A stretch of DNA of 64,000 bases from the NCBI GenBank assembly GCA_038025085.1, contig CM076147.1:43112766-43176765 (forward strand). The letters run 5' to 3'. The DNA comes from Tetragonia tetragonoides. Its lineage: Eukaryota; Streptophyta; Magnoliopsida; Caryophyllales; Aizoaceae. Below, one piece after another: positions 24,690 through 36,718 of this stretch (within the stretch, counting starts at the first letter, position 1; each line of letters begins with the position of its first letter). The position numbers and the translations under genes are program-made. The notes under the pieces were generated by a model. The model was not told the origin of the DNA. It saw only the letters and a list, made by a program, of their open reading frames with translations, and did not search any database.

Positions 24690-27600
24690 CTACATGGGGG
24701 GCTCGACCAAGCCCGCAATCTTTCTACAAACAAGAAGTTTCTCCTTAGGCAAGGCCTTCGTCAACATGTCCGATCCGTTGAGATCGGTGTGAATCTTCAC
24801 AAGCTCAAATGACTTGTCTTCTACCGCTTCTCGAATCCAATGATACCTCCTCCGTATGTGTTTGGTTCGGGAATGGTAGGTTGCATTCTTGGCAAGGTGG
24901 ATGGCACTTTGACTATCACAATAAAGAGGGTACTTGTCTTGTTTCAAACCCAACTCCTCTAGAAAATCTCTCATCCAAATAAACTCCTTGCCAGCTTCAA
25001 CCGCTGCCATATACTCAGATTCTGTAGTAGACAGAGCAACACACTTTTGCAATTTTGATTGCCATGAAACAGCTCCCCCTGCAATTGTCATCAAGTATCC
25101 GGAGGTAGACTTACTAGCATCAATATCACCCGACAAATCAGCATCTGTGTAGCCATCTAACACAGGTTGTCCGGGACCAAAGCATAAACACACTCTAGAA
25201 GTACCTCTGAGATACCGCATGATCCACTTTACTGCTGCCCAATGCTCCTTACCAGGATTAGACATGAACCTTCTAACAACCCCAATGGCATGTGCAATGT
25301 CTGGCCTAGTGCATACCATGGCATACATCAAACTCCCCACGGCGGATGCATAAGGCACCGTCATCATCTCTTTCTTGTCATTCTCACTTGTAGGACACTG
25401 GATGGAGCTTAGCTTCATGTGACCTGCAAGTGGCGAGCTCACGGGTTTAGCTTTGTCCATCTTGAACCTCTCTAGCAGCTTCTGGATGTAACTCTCTTGT
25501 GATAGCCATATCTTCTTGTTCTTCCTATCACGAGAGATACGCATGCCCAAAATTTGCTTTGCAGGGCCAAGGTCCTTCATTGCAAAGGACTTGCTCAAGG
25601 CACTCTTCAGGTTGGCAATCTTCTCCTTATCCTGTCCAACAATCAACATGTCATCCACATAAAGTAAGAGAATGAGAAAATCACCTCCGGCGTAATGCTT
25701 CACAAACACACATGAATCTGCATGTGTCTTGTGGAAACTGTGGTCTTTCATGAAAGACTCAAACTTCTTGTACCATTGTCGAGGTGCTTGTTTCAAGCCA
25801 TATAAACTCTTTTTCAAACGGCATACAAGCTTCTCACTTCCCTTCTCTTGGAAACCTTCTGGTTGCTCCATGTAGATTTTCTCCTCTAAGTCACCATGGA
25901 GGAAAGCAGTCTTCACATCAAGTTGTTCCAACTCCAAATCCATGCTAGCAGCTAAGCCAAGAACAACTCTAACAGAAGACATCTTCACAACTGGAGAGAA
26001 AATCTCTTCAAAGTCTATGCCTTTCTTTTGACCCGAGCCTTTCATCACCAAACGTGCCTTGTACCTAGGTGGTGAACCATCTTCTCCAGTTTTCAGTCTG
26101 TACACCCATTTGTTCTTGAGTGCTCTCTTGCCCTTAGGCAACTCCACTAAGTCATATGTGTGGTTCTCATGCAAGGATTTCATCTCATCTTGCATGGCAT
26201 TATACCACTCCTTGCAGTGCTCATGTGACATAGCCTCCTCGTAGCTTTCAGGTTCTCCCCCGTCGGTCATCAACACATACTCATCTGCTGGATATTTAGA
26301 GGTATGCTGTCTCTCTCTGGTGGATCTCCTCAACTGTGGTTCTGGTTGTACATGGGGTTCTTCTTCATGTGTATGATCTGGTGGTGGCTGAACATCATCG
26401 CCATCATCACTGTTATGATCATCATTGCCATCTTCCTGTTGTTCTCCCCCTTGAACTCTAGGAGTTACTTCAGGAAATATTGGATCTGTGTTGGCGCTGT
26501 CACTAGGAGAAGGCTCTGGTTGTTTCTTCTTCTCACAATCTGCAAAGGTTTTGTCTTCAAAGAACACTACATCTCTGCTTCTAATCACTTTCCTGCTAAC
26601 TGGATTCCACAATCTGTACCCAAACTCATCCTCTGAGTACCCTAGGAAGATGCATGGCTTTGTCTTGTTATCAAGCTTGGACCTCTCATCTCTGGGAATA
26701 TGAACATATGCAAGGCACCCAAAGACTCTCAGGTGGCTGAATGATACCTCTTTACCAGTCCATACTCTCTGCGGAACATCTCCATTAAGAGGAACTGAAG
26801 GTGACTGGTTGATGAGGTACACTGCTGTAAACATTGCCTCGGCCCAAAAAATCCTAGGCAGCTTCGCATGAGAGAGCATACATCGAATTCTTTCTTCAAT
26901 TGTTCTGTTCATTCTCTCTGCAAGTCCATTCAGCTGAGGTGTCTTGGGAACTGTCTTTTCAAGCCTGATGCCCTGTACTTTGCAATACTCTTCAAATGGA
27001 CCCCTGTACTCTCCACCATTGTCAGCTCTAACACAATTGAGCTTCCGGCCTGTTTCTCTCTCAACTCTGGCCTGGAACTGCTTGAAAAACTGTAGCACCT
27101 GGTCTTTGGTTTTTAACACAAAAGCCCACAGTTTTCTAGAATAATCATCAATAAAAGTAACAAAATAAAGTGCACCGCTATGTGACTTAGTATCCATAGA
27201 ACATACATCAGTGTGAACAAGATCTAATGCATGTTTTCTTCTAGATGGGGGACGAGTATGAAATGCTGCCCAAAGTTGTTTTCCAGCTAAACAATCAACA
27301 CAGGGTTTCAAGGACATACCTTGAACATCAGGAAGGAGTTGCTTCTTAGCAAGCATTTGCATACCTCTTTCACTCATGTGACCAAGTCTCTTGTGCCATA
27401 ACTCACTGGAGGAATCATCAACTGTGTGTACTTCTCCTTTGCACAACTTAGCTTGCATCACATACAAGGATCTCTGCTTGCTCCCACGAGCCACAATCAA
27501 ACTTCCTTTGATAAGCTTGCACTTTCCACCACCAAAGTTGCTGGAGTAACCAGCATCATCGAGCAACCCAGGAGATATCAAATTCAGCCGAATGTCTGGA

Positions 27601-28700
27601 ACATGTCGGACATCTCTCAACACCAAACTGCAACCTGTGGATGTCTCCAAACACACTGTACCCATGCCTACAATCTTGGATGAGCCATCATTCCCCATCT
27701 TTACATAGCCAAAGTCACCGCTGGTGTAAGATGAGAAGTAATCTTGGTGCGAGGTTAGATGAAACGAAGCACCCGTGTCAATCACCCAAGTACAATCATC
27801 ACTAGCTAGATTTAGGCAATGGTCACCAATAAAAAATAATTCATCACTTGTTGCAATTGCAGTGGTGTTGTTATTTTTCTCTTCTTGTTGTTGCCCGAAT
27901 GTCTCACCCTTTTCTTTCCTTTCTCTGGACTTGTCTCTCTTCATTTTCCTGCAATGTTTTTGAATGTGGCCTGGCTTATCACAATAGTGGCAAATGATCT
28001 TACCCCTTGATTTTGATCTCCCCCTGGACTTGTCTCTATGCTGGGGATATCGAGTCTTACTTCTTCCCCTGCTTGATTCTTGTGTCACATTAGCCTCTGG
28101 TTGTGTGGAGGAACTCATTTCCTTCCTTCTAGTTTCTTCATTCAACAAACTAGCTTTGACAATTTCCATTGTCAGCGTGCCCTCTGGTGCGGAGTTGCTA
28201 AGTGATACAAATAGAGTGTCCCAACTTTCTGGCAATGAGCAAAGTAGTAGCAATGCCTGCAGCTCATCATCTAAATTCATCTTCATTGCAGACAACTTGT
28301 TAATCAAACTTTGAAATTCATTCAAGTGAACTACTATGCTATCACCATCTTTATATTCCAATTTCACAAGTTTTCTAATCAATGACGCTTTACTCAAGGC
28401 ATTCTTCCTTTCATACATGGTCTCAAGTTTCTTCCAAAGAGTATAAGCATTCGTGTCATTGGCAATATGTTGGAGGACACTCATATCAACAAATTGTCTA
28501 ATTGTTCCAACGGCTTTACGGTTCAATATTTTCCACTCACTTTCAACAACACCAGTTGGTATGGTTGCATTTAAAATTGGTTCATACAAATCCTTCACAT
28601 AAAGGATATCCTCCATTTTAGTTTTCCACACGGAGTAATTTCCAGAATTCAAACTAATCATTCCGTGCACACCAGATTTTTCATCCATCTTTAACAACAC
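24690..28700 (-). CDS. copia gag-pol polyprotein, intact
   Basis: 1336 codons without interruption; the second Met (28688) starts the conserved gag region and is a likely start. Domains in order: gag about 5-235, zinc knuckle CHYCDKPGHIQKHC about 237-250, aspartic protease with DTGA near 308, integrase with an HxxH-CxxC zinc motif (about 430-475) and core residues in DVCSM, RADNGGEY and LAERMN, reverse transcriptase with YVDDM near 1000, and RNase H with DADLSGD and a KHIRRRYHW C-terminal stretch. It resembles TNT1-type elements in length and order. No catalytic residue looks lost, so the element may be autonomous. Confidence 0.95.
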   Translation of the reverse strand: MLLKMDEKSGVHGMISLNSGNYSVWKTKMEDILYVKDLYEPILNATIPTGVVESEWKILNRKAVGTIRQFVDMSVLQHIANDTNAYTLWKKLETMYERKNALSKASLIRKLVKLEYKDGDSIVVHLNEFQSLINKLSAMKMNLDDELQALLLLCSLPESWDTLFVSLSNSAPEGTLTMEIVKASLLNEETRRKEMSSSTQPEANVTQESSRGRSKTRYPQHRDKSRGRSKSRGKIICHYCDKPGHIQKHCRKMKRDKSRERKEKGETFGQQQEEKNNNTTAIATSDELFFIGDHCLNLASDDCTWVIDTGASFHLTSHQDYFSSYTSGDFGYVKMGNDGSSKIVGMGTVCLETSTGCSLVLRDVRHVPDIRLNLISPGLLDDAGYSSNFGGGKCKLIKGSLIVARGSKQRSLYVMQAKLCKGEVHTVDDSSSELWHKRLGHMSERGMQMLAKKQLLPDVQGMSLKPCVDCLAGKQLWAAFHTRPPSRRKHALDLVHTDVCSMDTKSHSGALYFVTFIDDYSRKLWAFVLKTKDQVLQFFKQFQARVERETGRKLNCVRADNGGEYRGPFEEYCKVQGIRLEKTVPKTPQLNGLAERMNRTIEERIRCMLSHAKLPRIFWAEAMFTAVYLINQSPSVPLNGDVPQRVWTGKEVSFSHLRVFGCLAYVHIPRDERSKLDNKTKPCIFLGYSEDEFGYRLWNPVSRKVIRSRDVVFFEDKTFADCEKKKQPEPSPSDSANTDPIFPEVTPRVQGGEQQEDGNDDHNSDDGDDVQPPPDHTHEEEPHVQPEPQLRRSTRERQHTSKYPADEYVLMTDGGEPESYEEAMSHEHCKEWYNAMQDEMKSLHENHTYDLVELPKGKRALKNKWVYRLKTGEDGSPPRYKARLVMKGSGQKKGIDFEEIFSPVVKMSSVRVVLGLAASMDLELEQLDVKTAFLHGDLEEKIYMEQPEGFQEKGSEKLVCRLKKSLYGLKQAPRQWYKKFESFMKDHSFHKTHADSCVFVKHYAGGDFLILLLYVDDMLIVGQDKEKIANLKSALSKSFAMKDLGPAKQILGMRISRDRKNKKIWLSQESYIQKLLERFKMDKAKPVSSPLAGHMKLSSIQCPTSENDKKEMMTVPYASAVGSLMYAMVCTRPDIAHAIGVVRRFMSNPGKEHWAAVKWIMRYLRGTSRVCLCFGPGQPVLDGYTDADLSGDIDASKSTSGYLMTIAGGAVSWQSKLQKCVALSTTESEYMAAVEAGKEFIWMRDFLEELGLKQDKYPLYCDSQSAIHLAKNATYHSRTKHIRRRYHWIREAVEDKSFELVKIHTDLNGSDMLTKALPKEKLLVCRKIAGLVEPPM

Positions 28701-28727
28701 AACAAATTCACAATGACTCTAACCAAA

Positions 28728-28739
28728 GCTCTGATACCA
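28728..28739 (-). other. copia element 1 primer-binding site (tRNA-iMet)
   Basis: The minus strand reads TGGTATCAGAGC three bases inside the 5' LTR, complementary to the 3' end of plant initiator methionine tRNA. Confidence 0.9.
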
Positions 28740-28742
28740 CTA

Positions 28743-29524
28743 TGTTGGGAAAAGCACACAAATACACAAGCGGAAGCAACAAAGACTTTTTTCCCGGTTG
28801 TGATGCAAAGATGAGCAATAACCAATTCAAGCAACCAAACAATATTGAAGCAAAATGACAGCAGCAAATGGAACTATAAATCAGCCCAAAAACAGTAAAT
28901 AAACAAGGAGACGCAAGGATTTACGTGGAAACCCCGATGTGGGGAAAAAACCACAGGACCGTTAACAAACGGTGCCAAAACCTCCACTAATCAACAAATT
29001 AACAAGTGGGTACAACAATAGTTCTTCCCTAGATCAACTAGAGGTATTCACAATCATCACAACAAGTCTCCCAAATCATCACCCAAAAGAGTGGAAATAC
29101 AATTTCGTATAAAATAAGAGCTGAATTTAGAAAACTGACTTAGAGAGCTCCAAATGAAATTCTGACCGTTGGATTTGAAGAGGGGGATGTCAGGAACAAC
29201 GTGCTAAAATCTCGCGACGATCGGAGTTCGTTTGGTCGTCGATCGGGGCGGATTTCTGGGCTGCCAGCACCAAAATTCGTGGGTGGCTCCTCTTCTCTCT
29301 CTCTCCGCTTCTCTTCTAGACTTTTCTCCTGATTTTTTTGAGTGTCTAGGCTTTCTCTCTCTTGCACTCAGCCCTTCTAACCTTTTGGCTTATAAGGGAA
29401 GCCACTTGTGAGTGAATATACGAAATTGCCCTTCACTTAAACATCATATGAATAACCCATATGGTAAGCAAATATAACCCAAATTAATTGGGCTCTTCCT
29501 CCATGTAGGAGGGATACTCCAACA
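28743..29524 (-). repeat. copia element 1, 5' LTR
   Basis: Partner of 23876-24673, 16 bases shorter through one deletion or insertion. It contains the element's promoter and 5' leader. Confidence 0.95.
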
Positions 29525-32500
29525 ATTTAGGGTTTCAATTTCTCCAATGACGCCAAGATCATCGAATTTGCAATTGCCACTCAAATTCATGTCAGTCTCT
29601 CTCTCTCTCTCTCCTCAACTTTCTCTCTTTTCAAAATACGGAGTATTTCACATTGTTGTCGATTTCCCTTTCTATGTAGAATAGTTCATTTCGCTCATTT
29701 CCCTTTGATTTTCATCCCTCTCAATACTTATAATCTCGCAATTTGGGAATTCCTATGTTATTGTTAATCAATATTCATGTGACGATCACATAGTGAAAAG
29801 CTTGCAAATAAAATGTTATGAGTTATTGGTATTTAATGTTGCCCTAACTAGTTGTTCCCGACTTGTCAATGAACATTGTCTCCAATTGAAGTTAATTTTA
29901 TTTATTTTTGTTTAGAAGGGCTTGGGGATGAGTGTTATGAACGATTGAAACTTGCTGTATTAGGGTTAACTTGATCCTTTTGGGACTGTAGCTAAATAAC
30001 TTGGGATTGATTTTTTGAGGAAGTATGTTTGTATATATTAATAATTTCGGGTAGGCATCAGATTCAATGCTGTGATATGATGAATTATATTTGTCTCTGT
30101 CAGTAATTGGATTAGTATGTTCTTCTGTGAAATTTAAAGAACAATTCAAAACAATACTTGAGAGCTGAACACTTACTGATCATCTCAGGGTGTTGAGGGA
30201 GATTGTCAAAGATGAAGCAGAAGAAGTTGCTGAGACCAAATTTCAATTGTATTTTTATACTTATTGATTATAGAAGATGGTATGCCATATGTATCCATGC
30301 AATTTGTTAAATAATTGAATATGAAATTATTGTATTCACATGAGTTTCTCTGGTTGTTCTACCTTGGCATAAGGCGGATATGATACCTAGAGAGTCATAA
30401 AGGTAGCCTTAAGTATGGAGTTGCTGAAAGTAAAATTTATTTAACTAATGACTTCTTTATTATCTTGTTGGACTGATTTCAAAATCTTCTTATGTCTTAC
30501 CAGACAATTGACATGTAAATTTTTTTTTTCTACCACTTATCACTGTCATTAATTGTCATTAACTGCGGTGAAGATTTATGCACTTAGAGTGGATTCAGTT
30601 CATTCTGAAGCATATGAATCAGTAGAGCTGGACTTAAAGATCAACACGTTCTGTCTCTAATTATTTTTTCATTGAAAACATATCTAACTGCAAATGTAGT
30701 ATGGTAGGCGTCTGAGCATACACTTTTGCTGTCTGTCATTGATATTCTTAACAATAAGTAGAAAGGAAAAAAAGTAACGTCTAGCTCATCACGATTAAGG
30801 CTGCCTGCAGCTTGACCGTCTTAGAGATTTCAAATGTTTCATGCCGAGGAATTTTGAAGAATTTAATGCAAGAACAGGCTGGTACATCTCAGATTTGGTA
30901 TTTTGTGGCTGGAGTATATTGGTTATTTAAACATTTTGGCTTATAAGTCTGTACATACGTTGGAATTATCGAGAATAGATATGACGGAAAAGAATGGAGG
31001 ATCCTGTGAAAAGTATGATCGAGTGTATAAACGATAAGGAGCCAATATCTTGTACCCAATTTCTAGCTGAGATCTACATTCTCAAGCATCAGGCATCAGA
31101 TGATCCTCCTTAGGTAGTTGCAAGTTTTGTGCATGCCAGAGAGGAGATGTTGCTGTAGGTGTTTAGGCTGTCTGTTCATACTTTTGTCTTATGAACTGTC
31201 ATCTTCCAATACTACTTGATCATATGCTTTTTTCTTACTGGTCTGACTATTTATGTTGTGGTTGCTGACAGAATCTTTGGTCGAAAGGGACAATGGCAAA
31301 ACTTTGCATGATCTGGACCAGCAATGAACTTCTATTACTGGTATTGCTTTATGCTTTTATAACTATTGCTGCTACGATATTTAGTATCAATGCTAGGGGT
31401 TATTAATGTACAATTCATTATGATTGTGTTCATATCATGCGCAAACACTTGTGAATGCATTCTCATGCTGGATCACCTTTGTCAACACCGGGGTCCTCTT
31501 TTCATGCTATGCATCATTACATGTCAAGAAGTTTGATGGTCATGAAACATTGATGCTAACAGTATTTACCATTAACATTTCCATTGTTTTTCAGTTGTGT
31601 TTGCAGTAGATACTCTATATCACCAGACAACTGCGCAAGTTGATGAGGGTAAGACAAAGGGTTTCCTTTAAACAACTTTGGGATGTTTGGAGGATGCCAG
31701 GTACTTTTTGATCCCCAAGAAGTGCCAGGAAAATGAATAGTTGATTTGCTGGAGGTTGTTATAAACACTTGTAGCGCTGGAGTTTCTCATTTTGTCTTCC
31801 AGATATTAAGTGTTTTGCTTTTCTTTCTCTCATAGAGTGTATTAAGCAGATGGTGAAGCGCATACTAAGAATTGTAGGCCCTAGTTTTAGTGCTATTGTG
31901 GAGCAGCTTGATGAATATAGTTTGCAACTTGGGGAAATTCATAGTGGTCAGGATGCTATCTGTGATCATAATGCAATTATGATAGCACGGTTGAGTTCAA
32001 CACAAACCTGGAGTTTACGAGCACTGTTGATGTAGCTGACGAGAAAGGTGTTGATGATTCATATGATAATACTGAGGCGTGGACATTTGATCACAATGCA
32101 GAGAGTAATGTTGGTGATGATTGATTTAACATCAGTGACGAAAGCATGCAAATTCATTATGAGGTATGTGTAACTCAAATTATTGATGATGTTATTTTGA
32201 CATCGTAGTTTCTATTTTTCCTTATAAAACTTTGGCTTATTGTATAAATTAAAACTCTGAAAAACTAATTTCTGGCAATAGATTGTGATCACCTGATGGG
32301 CTCTTGACTTGTAGGAACAAGATCCACATATGTACAGTGAACCTGATAGGTATGACAAATTTGAAAATGTTCCTACACTTCTATTTGGGGTTACGGGAAG
32401 TATTGGAAATTTGAGGTTAGTTTGATAATGCCTGGTATTAATTTGTATTACGTTGTGCTGTTGTCTAATATATTATAGATGTTGACTTGGTATTCAATTG

Positions 32501-33156
32501 GCCTTAGGTTCTGAAGTTGTTACTGCACAAGACTGTGAGCTGCCTTTTACAGATAAGAGACCGAAAGCCAAAATGCGTCGGAAGCGTATTGATTTCACAA
32601 AATTTTGGACGAAGACATGCCTGATATTATTGCACCCCCAAGACCTCTCCAAGTTTTTGCTTCTTCCTTCCAAAAATGCCATACTGCAACAAATTTCCTG
32701 GGGATTGCCTTTACCAATAGATTGGAGTATTTGACAAGTTCTTAATAATTTGATTTTGTGGACTTGCACGGAAAAATATATTGCTTGGTTGAGCCCTCCT
32801 ACAAGGAGGAAGAGCCTAATCTAGATTTTTTAGGCAAATTAAAAAAAAAAATAAAAAAAAATAAAAAAATAACTAGTTTACATGATAACCAGCAAATGAA
32901 GAATGAGACAGAGGAATGAGCCAATGAGGGATGCATAAATGAATATAAACAAATAAATAAATAAATAAAAACAAGTAGATTTACAGGTTCTTCAACTAAA
33001 ATTTTAAAAGAGAGTTTACTTCCTTTTGCAATAAGTTATGACTTAAGTACTAATTACAATATGATCAAAGGTTCTGGTGAAACTAGCAATAGCACCCAAG
33101 AAAAAAGGTCCTGGTAGCTAGCTACCTGCCCTAGAACTCTAGAAGTTATAAAAAAA

Positions 33157-33373
33157 ACGCGTTTAGTAGCAACCTGACAAGAAGTATGAAAAATGCTTTT
33201 AGTAAAAAAGTCCAGAAAAACGCGATTTAGTCAAAATAGAAATGAAAAACGCGTTATTTGACAAAGAAGTAAATCAAAACGCGTGCCCGGTCAAAAACAA
33301 AGCAGGAACGCGTCCAGTTAAAAACAAGGCAGCAAAAACGCGTCCAGTTAAAAACAAAGCAGAAAAAACGCGT
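33157..33373 (+). promoter_or_regulatory. CGCG minisatellite upstream of CAP-H copy B
   Basis: ACGCGT starts at 33157, 33249, 33279, 33308, 33338 and 33368, with ACGCGA at 33220 and a decayed unit near 33189. Spacing is 29-30 bases over the last six. Units are A-rich with a TCCAGTTAAAAAC-like linker. The ATG is at 33534. Confidence 0.85.
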
Positions 33374-35297
33374 TGATACGACAGCGTATATCAAACGCCG
33401 ACATACAAAACGAGTACTATTTATACTCTTGAAAATCATCTGTTAGCTATTCAAAAATCCCAAAAGTACATTTCATTTCCCTCGCTCGCGCGTTCTCTCT
33501 CTCCACTCTGTTTCTCTCTCCTCATTCAGAAGAATGGAATATGGAAGGTGTATGGAAAATGGTGGAAACCCTAATTTACCCTAGGGTTTCAATTTCTCCA
33601 ACGAGGCCAAGATCATCGAGTCGCAATTGCCACTCACAATCAGGTAAGCCTTTATCTCTCTCCCTCAACTTTCTCTCTTATCAAAATTCGGAGTAGTTCA
33701 CAATGTCGGCGATTTCCCTCTCTATGTACAATAGTTTATTTCGATAATTTCGTTTGATTTCATCTCTGTTAATATTTATCTCTTGCAATTTGGAATTACT
33801 ATGTTCTTGTTTATCGATTTCCATGTGACCATTTCATAGTGAAAAGCTTGCAAATAAAATTTTATGAGGTTATCGGTATTTAATCTTGCCCTAACTAGTT
33901 GTTCCTGACTTGTCAATGAACGTTGTTGCCAATTGAAGTGAATTTTATTCATGTTTGTTTGGAAGGGATTGGGGGTGAGTATTAGGGTTAACTTGATCCT
34001 TTGGGATTGTAGCAAAATAGTCAGAAGATTACTTGGGTTTGATTTCTGAGGAAGATTTTTCTAATTTCAGATTCAATGCTGTGATATGATGAATTGTGTT
34101 TGTTTGTGTCAGTAATTGAATTAGTATGTCCTTCTGTGAAATTTGAAAAACCAATTCAAAAGAATACTTGAGAGCTGAACAATTATAGATCATCTCAGGA
34201 AGATTGTGAAAGCTGAAGCAGAACGAAGATGCTGAGACCAACTATCAAAAGGTGAGATACCACATTTTCACTTTTATTTTATACTGATTAGAGAAAATGG
34301 TATACCATATGGCCCATTTCCTATCCATGCAATGTGTTCAATGATATGAAATTATTGTATTTACATGAGTTTCTCTGGTTCTATGTTGTTAGGCATAAAG
34401 TGGATATGATACCTAGAGAGTCATATAGGTATCCTTAAGTATGGAGTTGCTGAAAGTAAAATTTACTTCACAAATGACTTCCTTCTTGTCCTGGTGGCAA
34501 AACAGATTGATATTGAGTATCAAAATCATTTTATCGTCTTACTTAACTTTGATTGGACATGTTTTTTTATCGCTTTTTTTTCCACTCATCATTGTCATTG
34601 TTGGGCAGGCAAGTTGTACACTGGAAGCAGGGGTGAAGATTTATGCACATAGAGTGGATTCAGTGCGTTCTGAAGCATATGAAGGTGGAATCAGTAGAGC
34701 CGGTCTTAAAGATCAACAAGGTCTGTCTCTATTTTCTTTATATCAATACATATCTAATTTCAAATGTAGTATATTGGTTTTTTAAACCTTTTGTCTTATA
34801 GGTCTGTACTTATGTTGGAATTGTCGAGAAACGAAATGGCGGGAACGATTGGAGGGTACTGTGAGAAGTATGATAGAGTGGATAAACCATAAGGAACCGA
34901 TATCTTGTACCCACTTTCTAGCTGAGATCTAGTGATCTACACTCTCAAGCATCAGGCATCAGGCATCAGGCATCGAATGGTCCTCTAACCTTAGTTGCAA
35001 GTTTTGTGCATGTCTGAAAGGAGATGTTACTGTAGGTGTTTAGGCCTTCTCTTCATACTTCATTGTTTTATGAACTGTCATCTTCCATACTACTGGATCA
35101 TAATGCTTTTTTCTTACTGGTTTGACTATTTATGTTGTGGTTGCTGACAGAATCTTTAGTGGAAAGTGACAATGGGAAAAATGAGCATGATCTGGACCAG
35201 CAATGAACTTCTATTATTGATTTACTGGTATTGCTACAAATAATCTTACTTTCTACTTTTATTACTACTACTGCAACTATTTAGTGCCAACTATGTA

Positions 35298-35430
35298 TGC
35301 TTCATTGGGCTGATTTGTAATTAGATTCCTCTTGAGGACACCTTGTCCTCTTGGGGTGTTCTGTTCTTACTAATACAATTGTTTTGTTTTTTCTATTCAA
35401 AAAAATAAAAAAAATAAAAATAAAGAAACA
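35298..35430 (+). mobile_element. LINE-like 3' end replacing deleted CAP-H exons
   Basis: About 130 bases with no counterpart in copies A and C. The segment ends TTGTTTTGTTTTTTCTATTC followed by A-rich sequence, a plausible 5'-truncated LINE tail. It replaces some 1.5 kb present in copy C (about 53500-55035). Family not identified. Confidence 0.4.
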
Positions 35431-35863
35431 AACTTCTCTAAGTGACTCCATCTTGAATAGGTCAAGCTCTTTTTAAACTTTAAGCTTTAACTTGCAAATG
35501 AAAATTTATCTCCTTTCATGTCGTATGCTATGACGTACTGCTAATTTGCTACCCAATTTTATTCCTTGGTACATATTTTAGAATAGATAGACTGGTGAAG
35601 AATACTGAAGATTAGTTGTTTAACCCCTTGCGGTGGACTAATGGCTTCTGGCGTTCTGGGTCATCTGTTAAAAAGTTTTTGTGGTGCTTTAGTGTTGCAT
35701 TGCGTCATAATATTTGTGACTTTGTGAGCTTAAGCATATTTCAAATCTCCGTGCAGATTTTTCTTAAGAAATTAGTTTATGAACCCTTGGCTTCCTTGTT
35801 CAATATCGGAGATTACTTTATGAATAACTTATTGGTTCACTGGAAAACTGCTCAACGGAAATG

Positions 35864-36157
35864 TGTTGATGTTGATCAACTAAGCTCAAGAACAAAACAG
35901 AAAATGTGTTTTAGAGAGAGAAAGAGATTGAGAGAATCTGAGATAAATTCTCAATGTATTGAATGAATGAATACAGAAAATGAATTACAGAGAAGTTTAT
36001 ATACAGCAACTAATCAACTAAACCAAGCAAGGCAAAAACAGAGCCAAGCAACAAACTCTAACAGAAAGTGTAACAAACTTTTACTGTTTTCTAACAAACT
36101 TATTTCTAACAAACTGAAAACTGAATTATAAATAAATAAAGCTAATTATGTCTAACA
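35864..36157 (-). repeat. copia element 2, 3' LTR
   Basis: Starts TGTTGATGTTGATCAAC and ends TATGTCTAACA. It is preceded on the minus strand by a GCGGGGGGG polypurine stretch. The pol frame ends inside it. Confidence 0.95.
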
Positions 36158-36693
36158 CCCCCCCGCAAGTTGGAGGGTGATAACATCCCCAACTTGGAGA
36201 GCAGATTGTGATGAAGAGGTCCTGAGAGGCTCTTGGTGAAGATATCTGCCAATTGGTGTTGAGTAGGCACATAAGATAAACTGATCAGACCATCTTGCAA
36301 CTTTTCCCTCACAAAATGGCAATCAAGATCAATGTGTTTAGTGCGCTCATGATAAACTGGATTCCTGGCAATGTAGATAGCTGCCTGGCTATCACATTTG
36401 AGAGGCACAGGAACAATAGCAGGCACTTTAAACTCATGTAACAACCTGGTAAGCCAAGCAAGTTCTGCTGTAACCCTGCGCATGGACCTGTATTCAGCTT
36501 CTGCTGAGCTTAAAGAAACAGTTGCTTGCTTCTTGCTCTTCCATGAAATAGGACTACCACCTAAAAGGATAAAATATCCACTTACAGACCTTCTTGTGTT
36601 GGGACAAGAAGCCCAATCTGAATCACAATAAGCTTCAAGGGTCAAATCAGTAGATGCATTGAGATAAATGCCTTTAGTGTAATCCTTGCTCAA
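36142..36693 (-). pseudogene. copia element 2 RNase H region, out of frame with pol
   Basis: 183 codons holding the RNase H domain (DSDWASCPNTRRSVSGY, then SSAEAEYRSM, KHIDLDCHFVREK). It is separated from the upstream pol frame by a TAA after REPHW and, a few codons later, an apparent one-base insertion (AAGATATTTG where the family has AGATATTTG), so it cannot be read through. Confidence 0.85.
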
Positions 36694-36718
36694 ATATCTT
36701 AAGAGTATGCAGAGCTGC

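Larger units (their letters stand above)
23876..29524 (-). mobile_element. complete Ty1-copia LTR retrotransposon (element 1)
   Basis: 5649 bp with TG...CA LTRs at 23876-24673 (798 bp) and 28743-29524 (782 bp) and a perfect 5-bp target duplication ATTTA (23871-23875, 29525-29529). A primer-binding site for initiator Met tRNA and a purine-rich tract lie at the expected places. The single polyprotein frame is open. By eye the LTRs differ by nine substitutions and one 16-base indel, about 1.2%, so insertion is recent. The target is exon 1 of CAP-H copy A; the empty site is seen in copies B and C. Confidence 0.97.
23831..32740 (+). pseudogene. CAP-H: condensin complex subunit 2 (CAP-H), broken copy A, split by a copia element
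   Basis: CAP-H (barren, kleisin) closes the condensin ring on the SMC heads in mitotic chromosome compaction. Remnant exons in order: exon 1 (23831-23875 plus 29525-29590), EIVKDEAEE (about 30195-30245), VKIYALRVDSVHSEAY (30568-30620), 31272-31330, 31470-31545, the VDTLYHQTTAQ-like exon with GGCQVLFD (31608-31745), 31838-32165, 32314-32400 and the RKRIDFTK exon (32510-32740). Frames are broken by stops and frameshifts in most exons, and everything after 32740 is absent, including the exons present in B and C. An intact CAP-H is presumably elsewhere in the genome. Identity rests on several short conserved strings in the correct order. Confidence 0.8.

Noticed and set aside
33157..33373. CRISPR-like array of regularly spaced repeats
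   Set aside because: The units are imperfect, spacers are themselves repeats, and the genome is a plant; this is a minisatellite.
30022..35000. A novel gene family suggested by conserved segments between 30-35 kb and 52-57 kb
   Set aside because: The conserved segments match CAP-H exons in order; they are pseudogene copies rather than a new family.
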